DNA from: Lysobacteraceae bacterium
GTDB lineage: Bacteria > Pseudomonadota > Gammaproteobacteria > Nevskiales > Nevskiaceae
Direction of reading: 5' to 3'
DNA: 64,000 bases
Assembly (NCBI GenBank): GCA_013823855.1
Contig: PNMW01000045.1
Location: forward strand, 1-64,000
In this document: piece after piece, positions 46,627 to 56,027 of the stretch
How the letters are laid out: each line of letters starts with the position of its first letter
Position numbering within the stretch: position 1 is the stretch's first letter
The notes under the pieces: generated by a model
Databases searched by the model: none
What the model saw: only the letters and a program-made list of their open reading frames with translations
What the model was told of the DNA's origin: nothing
Program-made: the position numbers and the translations under genes

Positions 46627-48045
46627 ATGAGCCTGTTCCGCACCAAAGCGATCGAGACCGATCTCGAAAAGAGCACCGGACTGAAGCGCAGCCTCAATGC
46701 CTTCGATCTGGTGATGCTCGGCATCGGCGCGATCATCGGAACCGGCATCTTCGTGCTGACCGGCAAGGCGGCGGCGGTCAACGCCGGCCCGGCGGTGGTG
46801 CTGTCGTTCGTCGTCGCCGGCCTGGCCTGCACCTTCGCGGCACTCTCCTACGCCGAACTGGCCTCGTCGATCGGCGGTGCCGGCAGCGCCTACGGCTATG
46901 GCTACGCGGGTCTCGGCGAATGGCCGGCCTGGATCATCGGCTGGATGCTGGTGCTCGAATACGCGGTCGCGGTGCCGGCGGTATCGGCCGGCTGGTCGGA
47001 ATACCTGAACACCGGCCTGCAGTCGATCAACGTGCATCTGCCAGCGGCGCTGACACACAGCTTTCTCGACAAGCAGCACGCCGGCAGCTTCGTCAATCTG
47101 CCGGCGGTGCTGATCATCGGCACGCTCGGCTATGTGCTGGCACGCGGCGCCAAGGTCGGCGCGGTGCTCAACGCGATCATCGTCGCGGTGAAGCTGGCGA
47201 CCATCTTCCTGTTCATCGGCGTCGCCGTGTTCCACGTCGACCCGACGCTCTGGCATCCGTTCATTCCGGCGGAAGTCGTCGACGCCGACGGCAGCAAGCA
47301 CTTCGGCTGGGGCGGCGTGTTCGACGGCGCCTCGAAGATCTTCTTCGCCTATCTCGGCTTCGACGCGGTGTCGACCGCCGCCGAAGAAACGAAAAAGCCG
47401 TCGCGCGACCTGCCGATCGGCATTCTCGGCTCGCTCGGCGCCTGCACGATCCTGTACATCGTGGTCTCCGGCCTGCTGACCGGTATCGTCCCGTACACCG
47501 ACCTGAACGTCGGCTCGCCGGTCGCCTACTCGCTGCTGCAGATCGGCCAGAAGACCGCCGCCGGGCTGATCTCGATCGGCGCGATCGCCGGCCTGACCAC
47601 GGTGATGCTGGTGATGTTCTACGGCCTGACCCGCGTGCTGTTCGCGATTTCCCGCGACGGCCTGCTGCCGCCGTTCTTCGCCACGCTGCATCCGGAAACC
47701 CGGACCCCGGTCGGCTCGATCATCGCCGCTGGCCTCGTCATGCTGATCCTCGGCGGCTTCGTGCCGCTCGGCGAACTGGCCGATACCGCCAACATCGGCA
47801 CGCTCGGCGCGTTCGTGATCGCCTGTGTCGGCGTGCTGGTGCTGCGCCGCACCCGGCCTGACCTCAAGCGGCCGTTCAAGGCCCCGTTCGGCCCGCTGCT
47901 GCCGGTGCTTGGCGTGCTTTCCTGCGGCTACCTCATGTCGCGCCTCGGCCAGACCACCTGGACCGCGTTCGCGGTCTGGCTGGTGATCGGCCAGGTCATC
48001 TACTTCGGCTATTCGCGCGGTCATTCCAGGCTCGCCACGGCTTGA
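46627..48045 (+). CDS. APC-family amino-acid permease (CAT-like)
   Basis: 472 residues with 12 predicted membrane segments. Typical cationic-amino-acid-transporter-like start LKRSLNAFDLVMLGIGAIIGTGIFVLTG (residues 19-46, contains the GxG binding loop) and FFAYLGFDAVSTAAEETKKPSRDLPIGI near residue 242. Imports amino acids across the inner membrane; the exact substrate cannot be told. Start at ATG 46627; a TTG just before is also possible. Followed after 9 bases by an alanine/glycine symporter gene, so the two are probably an operon. Confidence 0.9.
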   Translation: MSLFRTKAIETDLEKSTGLKRSLNAFDLVMLGIGAIIGTGIFVLTGKAAAVNAGPAVVLSFVVAGLACTFAALSYAELASSIGGAGSAYGYGYAGLGEWPAWIIGWMLVLEYAVAVPAVSAGWSEYLNTGLQSINVHLPAALTHSFLDKQHAGSFVNLPAVLIIGTLGYVLARGAKVGAVLNAIIVAVKLATIFLFIGVAVFHVDPTLWHPFIPAEVVDADGSKHFGWGGVFDGASKIFFAYLGFDAVSTAAEETKKPSRDLPIGILGSLGACTILYIVVSGLLTGIVPYTDLNVGSPVAYSLLQIGQKTAAGLISIGAIAGLTTVMLVMFYGLTRVLFAISRDGLLPPFFATLHPETRTPVGSIIAAGLVMLILGGFVPLGELADTANIGTLGAFVIACVGVLVLRRTRPDLKRPFKAPFGPLLPVLGVLSCGYLMSRLGQTTWTAFAVWLVIGQVIYFGYSRGHSRLATA

Positions 48046-48054
48046 GGCGCGGTC

Positions 48055-49716
48055 ATGGAAGCCTTCTGGGCGGCGATCGACGCCGTCAACAACACCCTGC
48101 TGTCGGTGCCGATGCTGCTGGCGCTGCTCGGCATCGGCCTGCTGTTCTCGGCGTGGAGCAAGTTCTGCCAGTACCGCTCGCTGACCCATGGCGTCGCACT
48201 GGTCGCCGGCCGTGGCATCGACACTCGCCACGGTGAAGGGGCACTGACCCATTTCCAGGCGCTGACTGCGGCAATGAGCGGCACTGTCGGCCTCGGCGCG
48301 ATTGCCGGCATGGCGATCGCGGTCGATTTCGGCGGTCCGGGCGCGGTGTTCTGGATGTGGGTGGTCGGCCTGATCGGCATGGCGCTGAAGACCACCGAAG
48401 TGACCCTGTCCCTGCTTTATCGCGACACCTCCGAGCCCGGCAATCCGCATGGCGGCGCGATGTATGTGGCCCGTGACGGGCTGGCGCAGCTGAACCCGAA
48501 GCTCAAGCCCTTCGGCCGCGTGATCGGCGTCGCTTTCTGCTTCGCGCTGCTGCTGTTCGCGTTCACCGGCGGCAACATGTTCCAGACCTGGAGCGTCGCC
48601 GACACCACGCGCGAGTATTTCGGGGTGCCCACGTGGGTAACCGGCGTGATCCTCGCCAGTGCGGCGGGTGCGGTGATCCTCGGCGGCATCCAGCGCATCG
48701 GCAACGTCACCAAGACCCTGGTGCCTTTCAAGTGCGGCGTCTACGTGATCGTCGGCGTCTACGTGATCCTGCACGAGGCCGACAGCCTGCCGGCGCTGTT
48801 CGGCTTGATCGTCAGCAGCGCGTTCTCGCCGACCGAAGGCGTCGGCGCCTTCGCTGGCGGCACGATGGGCTCGGCGTTCCTGTGGGGCATGAAGCGGGCG
48901 CTGTTTTCCAGCGAAGCGGGCTTGGGCACCGCACCGATCGCGCACAGCGCCGTGAAGACCCCGGAGCCGGTGACCGAAGGCGTGGTCGCAGGTCTTGAGC
49001 CGTTCATCGACACCATCTTCGTCTGCACCGTGACCGGCCTCGTGGTGCTGTCGACCGGCATCTGGAATCGTGCCCCGGCAGTCAAATGGGAGTCCGGATC
49101 GCCCGCCTTCATTGAGACCAGTGCAGGCCACTGGCGTCCTGACCTGCAGTGGCTTCCTGCAGCCGCCCCCGATGAACTGCGCAAGGACAATGCACCGGTG
49201 TTCGCGATGGTCGAGGTCGATGGCATCCGCACCCGCGTCTACGGCAGCGTGCGCCTTAAGCAAGGCCTCGAAGTGATCTGGCACCCCGTTTCCGCCCACA
49301 GCACGCCAAAGATTCTCGATGACGGCATCTATGCCGACTATCGCGGCTCGACCCTGGTCGCCAAGGGTTTCGACAAGGTCCACCCGGGCCTAGGCCGCTG
49401 GCTGATCACGATCGCGGTCTGGGTGTTCGGCCTGTCCTGCATCATCAGCTACGGCTATTACGGCGAGCAGGGCGTGATCTACCTGATCGGACCTCAGGCG
49501 ATCACGCCGTACCGGATCACCTGGTGCGTGGCGGCGGCGGTGGCCTGCTTCGGCTTCATCGAGACCTCGGGTCAGCTCGATGCGATCTCGACCGTCGGCC
49601 TGGGCTTCATGTATGTCATCAACCTGCCGCTGATGGTGGTGCTCGGCCACAAGGCGATGGCGGCCTATCACGGCTACTTCCGTCGCCTCGCGGCCGGCGA
49701 GATCCGCCGCCCCTGA
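48055..49716 (+). CDS. Alanine/glycine:cation symporter (AGCS family)
   Basis: 553 residues. AGCS signatures: LTHFQALTAAMSGTVGLGAIAGMAIA near residue 63, GGPGAVFWMWVVGLIGMALKTTEVTL near 92, MKRALFSSEAGLGTAPIAHSA near 280. Family members are usually 440-500 residues; the extra length is a soluble insertion of about 100 residues at roughly 336-440 (between RAPAVKWES and GLGRWLI) that interrupts two membrane segments. Imports alanine or glycine with sodium or protons. Cotranscribed with the permease. Confidence 0.9.
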   Translation: MEAFWAAIDAVNNTLLSVPMLLALLGIGLLFSAWSKFCQYRSLTHGVALVAGRGIDTRHGEGALTHFQALTAAMSGTVGLGAIAGMAIAVDFGGPGAVFWMWVVGLIGMALKTTEVTLSLLYRDTSEPGNPHGGAMYVARDGLAQLNPKLKPFGRVIGVAFCFALLLFAFTGGNMFQTWSVADTTREYFGVPTWVTGVILASAAGAVILGGIQRIGNVTKTLVPFKCGVYVIVGVYVILHEADSLPALFGLIVSSAFSPTEGVGAFAGGTMGSAFLWGMKRALFSSEAGLGTAPIAHSAVKTPEPVTEGVVAGLEPFIDTIFVCTVTGLVVLSTGIWNRAPAVKWESGSPAFIETSAGHWRPDLQWLPAAAPDELRKDNAPVFAMVEVDGIRTRVYGSVRLKQGLEVIWHPVSAHSTPKILDDGIYADYRGSTLVAKGFDKVHPGLGRWLITIAVWVFGLSCIISYGYYGEQGVIYLIGPQAITPYRITWCVAAAVACFGFIETSGQLDAISTVGLGFMYVINLPLMVVLGHKAMAAYHGYFRRLAAGEIRRP

Positions 49717-49725
49717 ACCGCCGGC

Positions 49726-51018
49726 TCAGCCTGCCGACGCGGCGATCGCCTGGCGCAGGTCGGCGAGCAGATCGTCGATGTGCTCGATGCCGATCGACAG
49801 CCGCACCGTGTCCTCGCTGACGCCGGCCTTTTCCAGTTCGGCCGGCGACAGCTGGCGGTGCGTGGTCGACGCCGGATGGGTGGCCAGCGACTTGGCGTCG
49901 CCGATGTTGACCAGCCGGGTGAACAGCTTGAGGGCGTCCTGGAAACGGGCGCCGGCGGCGCGGCCACCGCTCAGGCCGAAGGTGATGATCCCCGACGCCC
50001 GGCCGCCGAAATAGGCCTGCGCCAGCGCGTGCTGCGGGTGATCTTCGAGGCCGGCATAGCCAACCCACTTCACCTGCGGCTGCGCCTTCAGGAAGCGGGC
50101 GACCTTGATCGCGTTGTCGGTGATCCGGTCCATGCGCAGCGCCAGCGTTTCGATGCCGGCCAGGATCTGGAAGGCATTGAACGGCGACAGCGCCGCGCCG
50201 GTGTTGCGCAGCGGCACCACGCGGGCGCGGCCGATGTAGGCGGCCGGGCCCAGCGCGTCGGTGTAGACGACACCGTGGTAGCTCGGGTCCGGCTCGTTCA
50301 GGCGCGGGAAGCGGCTCTTGTGCTCGGCCCAGGGGAACTTGCCGGAATCGACGATCGCGCCGCCGAGCGTCGTGCCATGACCGCCGAGATACTTGGTCAG
50401 CGAGTGGACGACGATGTCCGCACCGTGCTCGAACGGCCGCAGCAGGTACGGCGTGGCCACCGTGTTGTCGACGATCAGCGGCACGCCGGCCGCGTGGGCG
50501 ATCTTGGCGATCGCGGCGATGTCGGTGACGTTGCCGAGCGGATTGCCGATCGATTCGATGAACACCGCCTTGGTCCGGGTGTCGATCAGCGGCGCGAAGC
50601 TGGCCGGGTCGCGCGGGTCGGCGAAACGGGTCTCGATGCCGTACTGCGGCAAGGTGTGGGCGAACAGGTTGTAGGTGCCGCCGTACAGCGTGCTGGCCGA
50701 GACGATGTTGTCGCCGACGCCGGCGATGGTCTGGATCGCGTAGGTCACCGCCGCCTGGCCCGAGGCCAGCGCCAGTGCGCCGATGCCGCCTTCGAGCGCG
50801 GCCAGCCGCTGCTCCAGCACGTCGTTGGTCGGATTCATGATCCGCGAATAGATGTTGCCGGCGACCTTCAGGTCGAACAGGTCGGCGCCGTGCTGGGTGT
50901 CGTCGAAGGCGAACGCGACGGTCTGGTAGATCGGCACCGCGACCGCGCGGGTCGTCGGATCCGGCTGGTAGCCAGCGTGGATGGCCAGGGTCTCGAAGTG
51001 CAGCGGGGTATCGGACAT
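49726..51018 (-). CDS. O-acetylhomoserine sulfhydrylase
   Basis: 430 residues from ATG 51018. PLP-dependent Cys/Met-metabolism enzyme: start HFETLAIHAGYQPDPTTRAVAVPIYQT, the YSRIMNPTNDVLEQRLAALEGG block and the Schiff-base lysine in VHSLTKYLGGHGTT. The long form with an insertion around residue 235 (FPWAEHKSRFPRLNEPDPSYHGV) is characteristic of O-acetylhomoserine (thiol)-lyase, which makes homocysteine from O-acetylhomoserine and sulfide. Divergent from hemH across 188 bases, where I see no SAM riboswitch. Confidence 0.93.
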   Translation of the reverse strand: MSDTPLHFETLAIHAGYQPDPTTRAVAVPIYQTVAFAFDDTQHGADLFDLKVAGNIYSRIMNPTNDVLEQRLAALEGGIGALALASGQAAVTYAIQTIAGVGDNIVSASTLYGGTYNLFAHTLPQYGIETRFADPRDPASFAPLIDTRTKAVFIESIGNPLGNVTDIAAIAKIAHAAGVPLIVDNTVATPYLLRPFEHGADIVVHSLTKYLGGHGTTLGGAIVDSGKFPWAEHKSRFPRLNEPDPSYHGVVYTDALGPAAYIGRARVVPLRNTGAALSPFNAFQILAGIETLALRMDRITDNAIKVARFLKAQPQVKWVGYAGLEDHPQHALAQAYFGGRASGIITFGLSGGRAAGARFQDALKLFTRLVNIGDAKSLATHPASTTHRQLSPAELEKAGVSEDTVRLSIGIEHIDDLLADLRQAIAASAG

Positions 51019-51206
51019 ATGTCGTTCTCGGCGGGGTTGTCGTCGGATGCTTGTCGTGCTCGCGCCGTCAACGCTGGACGGCGAGCGAATGCAGACGCTA
51101 CACCGGCAACACGGTTCCAAGGAAAGTCCAAAGCCGTCGCCGTGGCATTCGCCCGGCCCGGCGACGCCGCCACCGATACACTGTCGGCCCCGAATTCCCG
51201 ATCCGC

Positions 51207-52334
51207 ATGAACCTGCCCAACCTCACTGACGTCGCCCACCGCGCCACCGGCAGGACCGGCGTGCTGCTGATGAACCTCGGTTCGCCCGATGCCCCGACCG
51301 GCCCGGCGATCCGCCGCTACCTCGCCGAGTTCCTTGGCGATCCCCGCGTCGTCGAACTGCCGCGGGCGCTGTGGCTGCCGATCCTGTACCTGTTCATCGT
51401 GCCGTTCCGGCCGAAACGCCTCGCCCATGCCTACGGCTCGATCTGGATGGACGAGGGCTCGCCGCTGATCGTCCACTCGAAGCGACAGGCCGCGAAGCTG
51501 AAGGCCAGGCTCGCCGCCCAGTACGGGCGCGAGGTGCCGGTCGAACTGGCGATGACCTACGGCAATCCGAGCGTGGAATCGGCGATCGCCGCACTGGAAC
51601 AGCAGGGCGTGCGGCGCATCGTCGTGCTGCCGCTGTATCCGCAGTATTCGGGCTCGACCACGGCGGCCTGCTACGACGCGGTGTTCGCGGAAACCCAGAA
51701 GCGCCGCTGGATGCCGGAGCTGCGCACCTTCGGCTGCTACCACGATCATCCGAGCCACATCGCCGCGCTGTCGAACAGCGTGCGCCGGCACTGGGAAAGC
51801 CACGGCCGCGGCGAGCATCTGCTGATGTCGTTCCATGGCGTGCCGCAGCACTACGTCACCGCCGGCGATCCGTACTACTGCCAGTGCCAGAAGACCGGCC
51901 GCCTGCTCGCCGAAGCGCTGGAACTGCCGAAGGACGGCTATTCGATCAGCTTCCAGAGCCGCTTCGGCAAGGCACCGTGGGTGCAGCCATACACCGATGC
52001 CACGGTGAGGGCGCTGGCCACGCGCGGCGTCAGGACACTCGACGTGCTGTGCCCGGGCTTCGCCGCCGACTGCCTGGAAACGCTCGAGGAAATCTCGATC
52101 GGCGTCGGCGAGGACTTCATCGCCCACGGCGGCAGCGCGTTCCGCTACATCCCCGCGCTGAACGACCACGACGAGCACATCGAGATGATCGCCGGCCTGC
52201 TCGAGGACGCCCTCGCCGGCTGGCTGATGCCGGTGCCGGAAGCAGGCGAGGCCGAAACCCGCCTGGCCCGGGCTGCTGCGCTGGAACTGGCGTTCCGCGG
52301 TCAGGTGCTGCCGGCGCTCCAGCCGCGCGGCTGA
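51207..52334 (+). CDS. hemH: Ferrochelatase
   Basis: 375 residues from ATG 51207. GVLLMNLGSPDAPTGPAIRRYLAEFL near residue 19, the metal-site histidine in LMSFHGVPQHY near 210, and the C-terminal CPGFAADCLETLEEI near 280. It inserts ferrous iron into protoporphyrin IX, the last step of heme synthesis. The YYCQCQKT stretch is conserved in family members. Heme supply would also serve the P450 gene nearby, though no operon link exists. Confidence 0.96.
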   Translation: MNLPNLTDVAHRATGRTGVLLMNLGSPDAPTGPAIRRYLAEFLGDPRVVELPRALWLPILYLFIVPFRPKRLAHAYGSIWMDEGSPLIVHSKRQAAKLKARLAAQYGREVPVELAMTYGNPSVESAIAALEQQGVRRIVVLPLYPQYSGSTTAACYDAVFAETQKRRWMPELRTFGCYHDHPSHIAALSNSVRRHWESHGRGEHLLMSFHGVPQHYVTAGDPYYCQCQKTGRLLAEALELPKDGYSISFQSRFGKAPWVQPYTDATVRALATRGVRTLDVLCPGFAADCLETLEEISIGVGEDFIAHGGSAFRYIPALNDHDEHIEMIAGLLEDALAGWLMPVPEAGEAETRLARAAALELAFRGQVLPALQPRG

Positions 52335-52382
52335 GAGCCCGCGCCGGCGCCGGGCGGCTTTCCGCAAGTGCGAGCGCCGGCC

Positions 52383-54314
52383 CTAGTTCGGCTTCAGCTG
52401 CACCTGCGGCCCGCTGGGAAGACGGCGCACCGCCGGCGCTGAAGCCGGCCGTTCCACCACCGCCGGCGCGACGGGCAATTCCGTCACCGTAGGCACGGCC
52501 GGCTGCGCCGTCGGCGGCAGCGATACCGCCGGCACCGGTGCCGGCGCGGACGGCACGCCCGAAGTCGGTGCCGCCACGGCAACGGCGGGTGTCGGTGCCG
52601 GATTCGGGACCGGCGCCGGGGTTGGCGCCTGCAGCCTGACCGGCGCCGGCGCCGGCGCGAAGTCGGATGCCTTGACCGTCGGATGACGCTGCACGGCGAG
52701 CACATCGTCGGGGGTCAGCGTGATCACCGGCGCCACCGGCAGGTGATGCGCGCGCGTCGTGCTGCCCGGGCTCGCCAAGACCGGCGCCTGCCGGTCGGCT
52801 GCTGCTCCGCCGCCGGCTGGCGGCGTGCCGGTCGGCAAGCTCACGGCCGGCACCGGCGCGCCACTGGCGGCTGGCGGCTGGACCGCCGCCTGGATCGGCA
52901 CCGGCACCCGCTCGTCGGCGACGATGGTGATCGGCACCGGTTCCGCCGACGGGTCGGTCGACACCGGCTGGGTCGCCGGCGGGACAGTCGCCACCGCCTT
53001 GTCGCCGGATGGTCCTGGCTCCGCCGCGTCCGGCGCCTGGCCGGTCGGCGGCGTTTCGCTCGGCCGTGGCAGCGGCAGCGGCGTCGCCGTCGCCATTGCA
53101 CCGGCAGCGGCCGGCTCGTCGACCGGTGTGATCACCGTTGCCGGCACCGGCTCCTCGACCGCGTTCGCGACCACCGGCGTGGCGGCCACCACCGCTTGCG
53201 CGGTCGCCGCAGGCTCCACGGCTACGGGGGCCGCCGCAACCGCGGTACGACCGGCAACAGGTGCCGCAGGATCGCAGCCATTGGCGTCGACACGTTCGCC
53301 GAGCGCCGTGTTCGGGCAGAGATCGCGACCGTTGGCGATGCCATCGAAATCGTCATCCAGCGCGCAGCCCTGGCTATCGACCTGGGCGCCGCTTTCCGAT
53401 TGGGGACACTGGTCGGCGCTATCAGGTACGCCGTCGCCGTCGCCATCACCGCGCATGTTCGATGTGCCCGTGGCGGCCGGCTTGGCCGCAGCCGCAACGT
53501 CTGGCGCCGGCGTATCGCCGGTCATCGCGACCTGCGCGGCGACAACCGGCTCGGGGGCTGGTGCCTGAGCCGGCGACGGGGCGGGTGCTGCGGCAGCCGG
53601 CTTGTCGACCGGACCCGCGATGTCGGCCGAATCCGCGGCCGCGATCGGCCCCGAGGCGACTGCAGCCGCCTCGGTCTTCGCATCCGGAACCGGCACGGGG
53701 GCAGCAGCTTCAAGCACCTCGGGTGCGGCCGCCACTGCAGACGACGCAACTGCAGGAGCCGGTGCCTCGACCTTGGCCGCAGGGGCAACGGCCACCGGCT
53801 CGGGAACAGCATTCGGCGACGGGGAAGCGGCGGGTGCCGCGACGGGGCCGGCGACGGCTGGCGAAGCGGCGTTCGGAGATGCCACGCTGGCGGCTGCGCC
53901 ACCGACCACTAGCCCGTCCGACGACGGAACGACGAGGTTGCAGCCGTTGACATCGACCCGTTGGCCAGCGGGGGTACCCGGACAGCGATCGCGACCGTTG
54001 GCGACACCGTCGAAATCATCGTCGAACGCGCAGCCGTCCGCGTCAACCTGCGAGCCGCTGCTGGAGTAAGGACACTGGTCGACGAGGTCGAGCACGCCGT
54101 CGCCATCGGCATCTCCTTCCTTGCCGCCGTCGATGCCGCAGCCGTTGCTGTTCACGGCGACACCCGCCGCGCTGTGCGGGCAATCGTCGCGCTCGTCAGA
54201 CAAGCCATCCGCATCGCCGTCGGCAATCGGCGTCGGCGTCGCGAGCAACCGGGTCGGCGCCAGCAACAAGCCGGCCAGCAGCAGGGACGCGCGGAAGCGG
54301 ACAATCGGGTTCAT
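52383..54314 (-). CDS. Secreted thrombospondin-type-3-repeat protein, Ala/Pro-rich
   Basis: 643 residues from ATG 54314. Signal peptide at 1-27. Three groups of calcium-binding TSP3 repeats: DGDADGLSDERDDCP near 32, then a block at 67-126 (GDADGDGVLDLVDQCP ... DDDFDGVANGRDRCP) and a close copy of it at 289-348 (GDGDGVPDSADQCP ... DDDFDGIANGRDLCP). The rest is a very long Ala/Pro/Val-rich low-complexity chain to the end, with no OmpA-type or membrane-anchor domain. Probably an extended, calcium-stiffened surface or periplasmic protein. Similar TSP3 repeats are often next to OmpA domains; here that domain is missing. Confidence 0.75.
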   Translation of the reverse strand: MNPIVRFRASLLLAGLLLAPTRLLATPTPIADGDADGLSDERDDCPHSAAGVAVNSNGCGIDGGKEGDADGDGVLDLVDQCPYSSSGSQVDADGCAFDDDFDGVANGRDRCPGTPAGQRVDVNGCNLVVPSSDGLVVGGAAASVASPNAASPAVAGPVAAPAASPSPNAVPEPVAVAPAAKVEAPAPAVASSAVAAAPEVLEAAAPVPVPDAKTEAAAVASGPIAAADSADIAGPVDKPAAAAPAPSPAQAPAPEPVVAAQVAMTGDTPAPDVAAAAKPAATGTSNMRGDGDGDGVPDSADQCPQSESGAQVDSQGCALDDDFDGIANGRDLCPNTALGERVDANGCDPAAPVAGRTAVAAAPVAVEPAATAQAVVAATPVVANAVEEPVPATVITPVDEPAAAGAMATATPLPLPRPSETPPTGQAPDAAEPGPSGDKAVATVPPATQPVSTDPSAEPVPITIVADERVPVPIQAAVQPPAASGAPVPAVSLPTGTPPAGGGAAADRQAPVLASPGSTTRAHHLPVAPVITLTPDDVLAVQRHPTVKASDFAPAPAPVRLQAPTPAPVPNPAPTPAVAVAAPTSGVPSAPAPVPAVSLPPTAQPAVPTVTELPVAPAVVERPASAPAVRRLPSGPQVQLKPN

Positions 54315-54433
54315 CAAGGGAATACCTGGACTGACGGCGCCGCAGTCAAGCTGAGGCATATTCGAATTTGATGCACCGAATGTACCTGATGCCGGGCCAA
54401 CACTGACGGTCACTGATTGATCTCACCACCCCC

Positions 54434-55030
54434 ATGCCGCCGATCTCCGCGACGCACCCGCTGATCCTCGCTTCCGGCTCCCGCTACCGAGCCGGCCTGC
54501 TGGCCCGCCTGGGCCTGCCGTTCGTGGCGATGCCGTCCGATGCCGATGAAAGCCGGCTGTCCGACGAAGCCCCGCAGGCGCTGGCCGAACGCCTGGCGCT
54601 GGCCAAGGCGCGCGTGCTGTCGACTCGCCATCGCGAGCGCTGGGTGCTCGGCTCCGACCAGGTGGTCGCCTGCGGCAGCCGGGTGCTGGGCAAGCCGGGC
54701 ACGCGGGAAGCGGCGATCGAGCAGCTCGGCGCGCAATCGGGACGGCGGGTCGAGTTCATCACGGCGGTGGCGCTGGTCCACGAGGCCAGCGGTGCGGTCC
54801 ATCGCCATGTCGATGTCACCTGCGTGCGATTCCGGACGCTGACGCCTGCCGAAATCGAACGCTATGTCGATGCGGAACCAGCTTTCGACTGCGCCGGCAG
54901 TTTCAAGAGCGAAGGTCTCGGCATCGCCCTGGTCGAGGCGATCGACAGCGAGGACGCCACCGGCCTCGTCGGCCTGCCGCTGATCGCCGTGCGGCGCCTG
55001 CTGGCCAAGATCGGCCAGCCCTTGCCCTGA
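54434..55030 (+). CDS. maf: Maf-family nucleotide pyrophosphatase (YceF-type)
   Basis: 198 residues. Starts with the Maf signature LILASGSRYRAGLLARLGLPF (residues 10-30), then SDQVVACGSRVLGKPGTREAA and the SFKSEGLGIALVEAIDSEDATGLVGLPL end. YceF-type Maf proteins hydrolyse 7-methyl-GTP and related nucleotides. It converges on the HAD phosphatase gene with 7 bases between stops. In pseudomonads maf lies close to rne-rluC-HAD as well, so the block is partly conserved. Confidence 0.88.
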   Translation: MPPISATHPLILASGSRYRAGLLARLGLPFVAMPSDADESRLSDEAPQALAERLALAKARVLSTRHRERWVLGSDQVVACGSRVLGKPGTREAAIEQLGAQSGRRVEFITAVALVHEASGAVHRHVDVTCVRFRTLTPAEIERYVDAEPAFDCAGSFKSEGLGIALVEAIDSEDATGLVGLPLIAVRRLLAKIGQPLP

Positions 55031-55037
55031 ATCCGCG

Positions 55038-55691
55038 TCAGCGGCCGCGCAGCCAGCCCGGCAGCATGTGCACGCCGTCGACCACCGCCGTCGCGCCCGC
55101 CCGGTGCAGCCGGCCGGGTTCATGGACGCCGCAGGCGACACCGAGCGCCGGCATGCCGATCGCCTGTGCCATCGCCACGTCGTACTCGGTGTCACCGATC
55201 ATCAGCGCCCGCTCGGGCGCAATGCCGGTTTCGCGAAGGATTTCCTCAAGCATCAGCGGATGCGGCTTGTCGGCGGTTTCGTCGGCACAGCGGCTGGTCT
55301 CGAACAGCGGCCGGACATGGCCGTGATCGTCGAATGCGCCTTCCAGCCCCGAACGCGGCTTGCCGGTCGCCACCGCCAGCCGGAAGCCCAGCGCCCGCAG
55401 CTCGATCAATGCTTCGGCCGCGCCGTCGAACAGCGGCGTGGAATGAATCTTCAGGCCCGATTCGCGCCGGTGCAGCAGCAGCTGGCGCATCACCCACTGC
55501 GGGTCGAACTCCGGATACAGCCGGCGCATGCCGTCCTCCAGCCCGAGGCCGATCAGTTCGGCGATCTGGTGGTTCTCGCGCGGCGGCAGACCGAGATCAC
55601 GGATCGCGGCTTGTGTCGTGCTGACGATCAGGCCGGCGGAATCGGCGAGCGTGCCGTCCCAGTCGAAGATCAGCAGATCGAATTCGGGCAT
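55038..55691 (-). CDS. HAD-family phosphatase, phosphoglycolate-phosphatase-like
   Basis: 217 residues from ATG 55691. HAD motif I FDWDGTLADS at residues 9-18, motif II/III (VATGKPRSGL, KPHPLMLEEIL) and motif IV IGDTEYDVAMAQAIGM near residue 166. This is the HAD hydrolase that commonly follows rne and rluC in gammaproteobacteria; physiological substrate is not known. Upstream 336 bases separate it from rluC and hold a repeat element; no other start is plausible because that region has the repeat in frame. Confidence 0.9.
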   Translation of the reverse strand: MPEFDLLIFDWDGTLADSAGLIVSTTQAAIRDLGLPPRENHQIAELIGLGLEDGMRRLYPEFDPQWVMRQLLLHRRESGLKIHSTPLFDGAAEALIELRALGFRLAVATGKPRSGLEGAFDDHGHVRPLFETSRCADETADKPHPLMLEEILRETGIAPERALMIGDTEYDVAMAQAIGMPALGVACGVHEPGRLHRAGATAVVDGVHMLPGWLRGR

Positions 55692-55720
55692 GGGGTCGAG
55701 AGCGGGAATGGATGCATGCG

Positions 55721-56006
55721 CACGCAAAGGCGCAAAGACGCGAAGAAAAGCCGGTTGATTATTGACTCGGCATGCTGACATTGAACGAATGCGCAGCTCG
55801 GACGACCGGATGATCCTTTCAAAACCAGCCGAAATGCCGACCCACCAATCACAAATCTTTGTTTTTGTTATTGATGCGGCACTACTGCAGGTCGCTGTGA
55901 AGGCCGCTCGCAACCCAGCGGGCGTGTTCACATCCAATGTTCAAGTGCCACATCAATAACAACCCGATTCCCGCCGTTCTTTCTTCGCGTCTTTGCGTGA
56001 GCCCGA
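55721..56006. repeat. Intergenic inverted-repeat element, copy D, with about 230 bases of unassigned sequence
   Basis: CGCAAAGACGCGAAGAAA at 55731-55748 and its complement at 55980-55997 flank a segment with no credible gene. Left outer sequence CACGCAAAGGCGC matches the arm of copy A at 3071 (shared CACGCAAAGGCGC), and the right end CTTTGCGTGAGCCC equals copy A as well. The enclosed part is AT-richer than the surroundings, hinting at a foreign or decayed insert. Fills most of the 336-base gap between rluC and the HAD gene. Confidence 0.65.
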
Positions 56007-56027
56007 CGTTTGAAGTGAGGTCGGCGC

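Noticed and set aside
46429..49383. A 984-codon antisense frame across the amino-acid permease and AGCS genes
   Set aside because: It has Arg/Asp/His/Gln-rich composition typical of frame shadows, no domain, and lies opposite two clear transporters.
51019..51206. SAM-type riboswitch before the O-acetylhomoserine sulfhydrylase gene
   Set aside because: No SAM-I or SAM-II core motif is seen; only ordinary GC-rich sequence.
55721..56006. A small gene within the AT-richer insert between rluC and the HAD gene
   Set aside because: The open stretches there have no ribosome-binding site or conserved pattern, and the flanks are inverted repeats.
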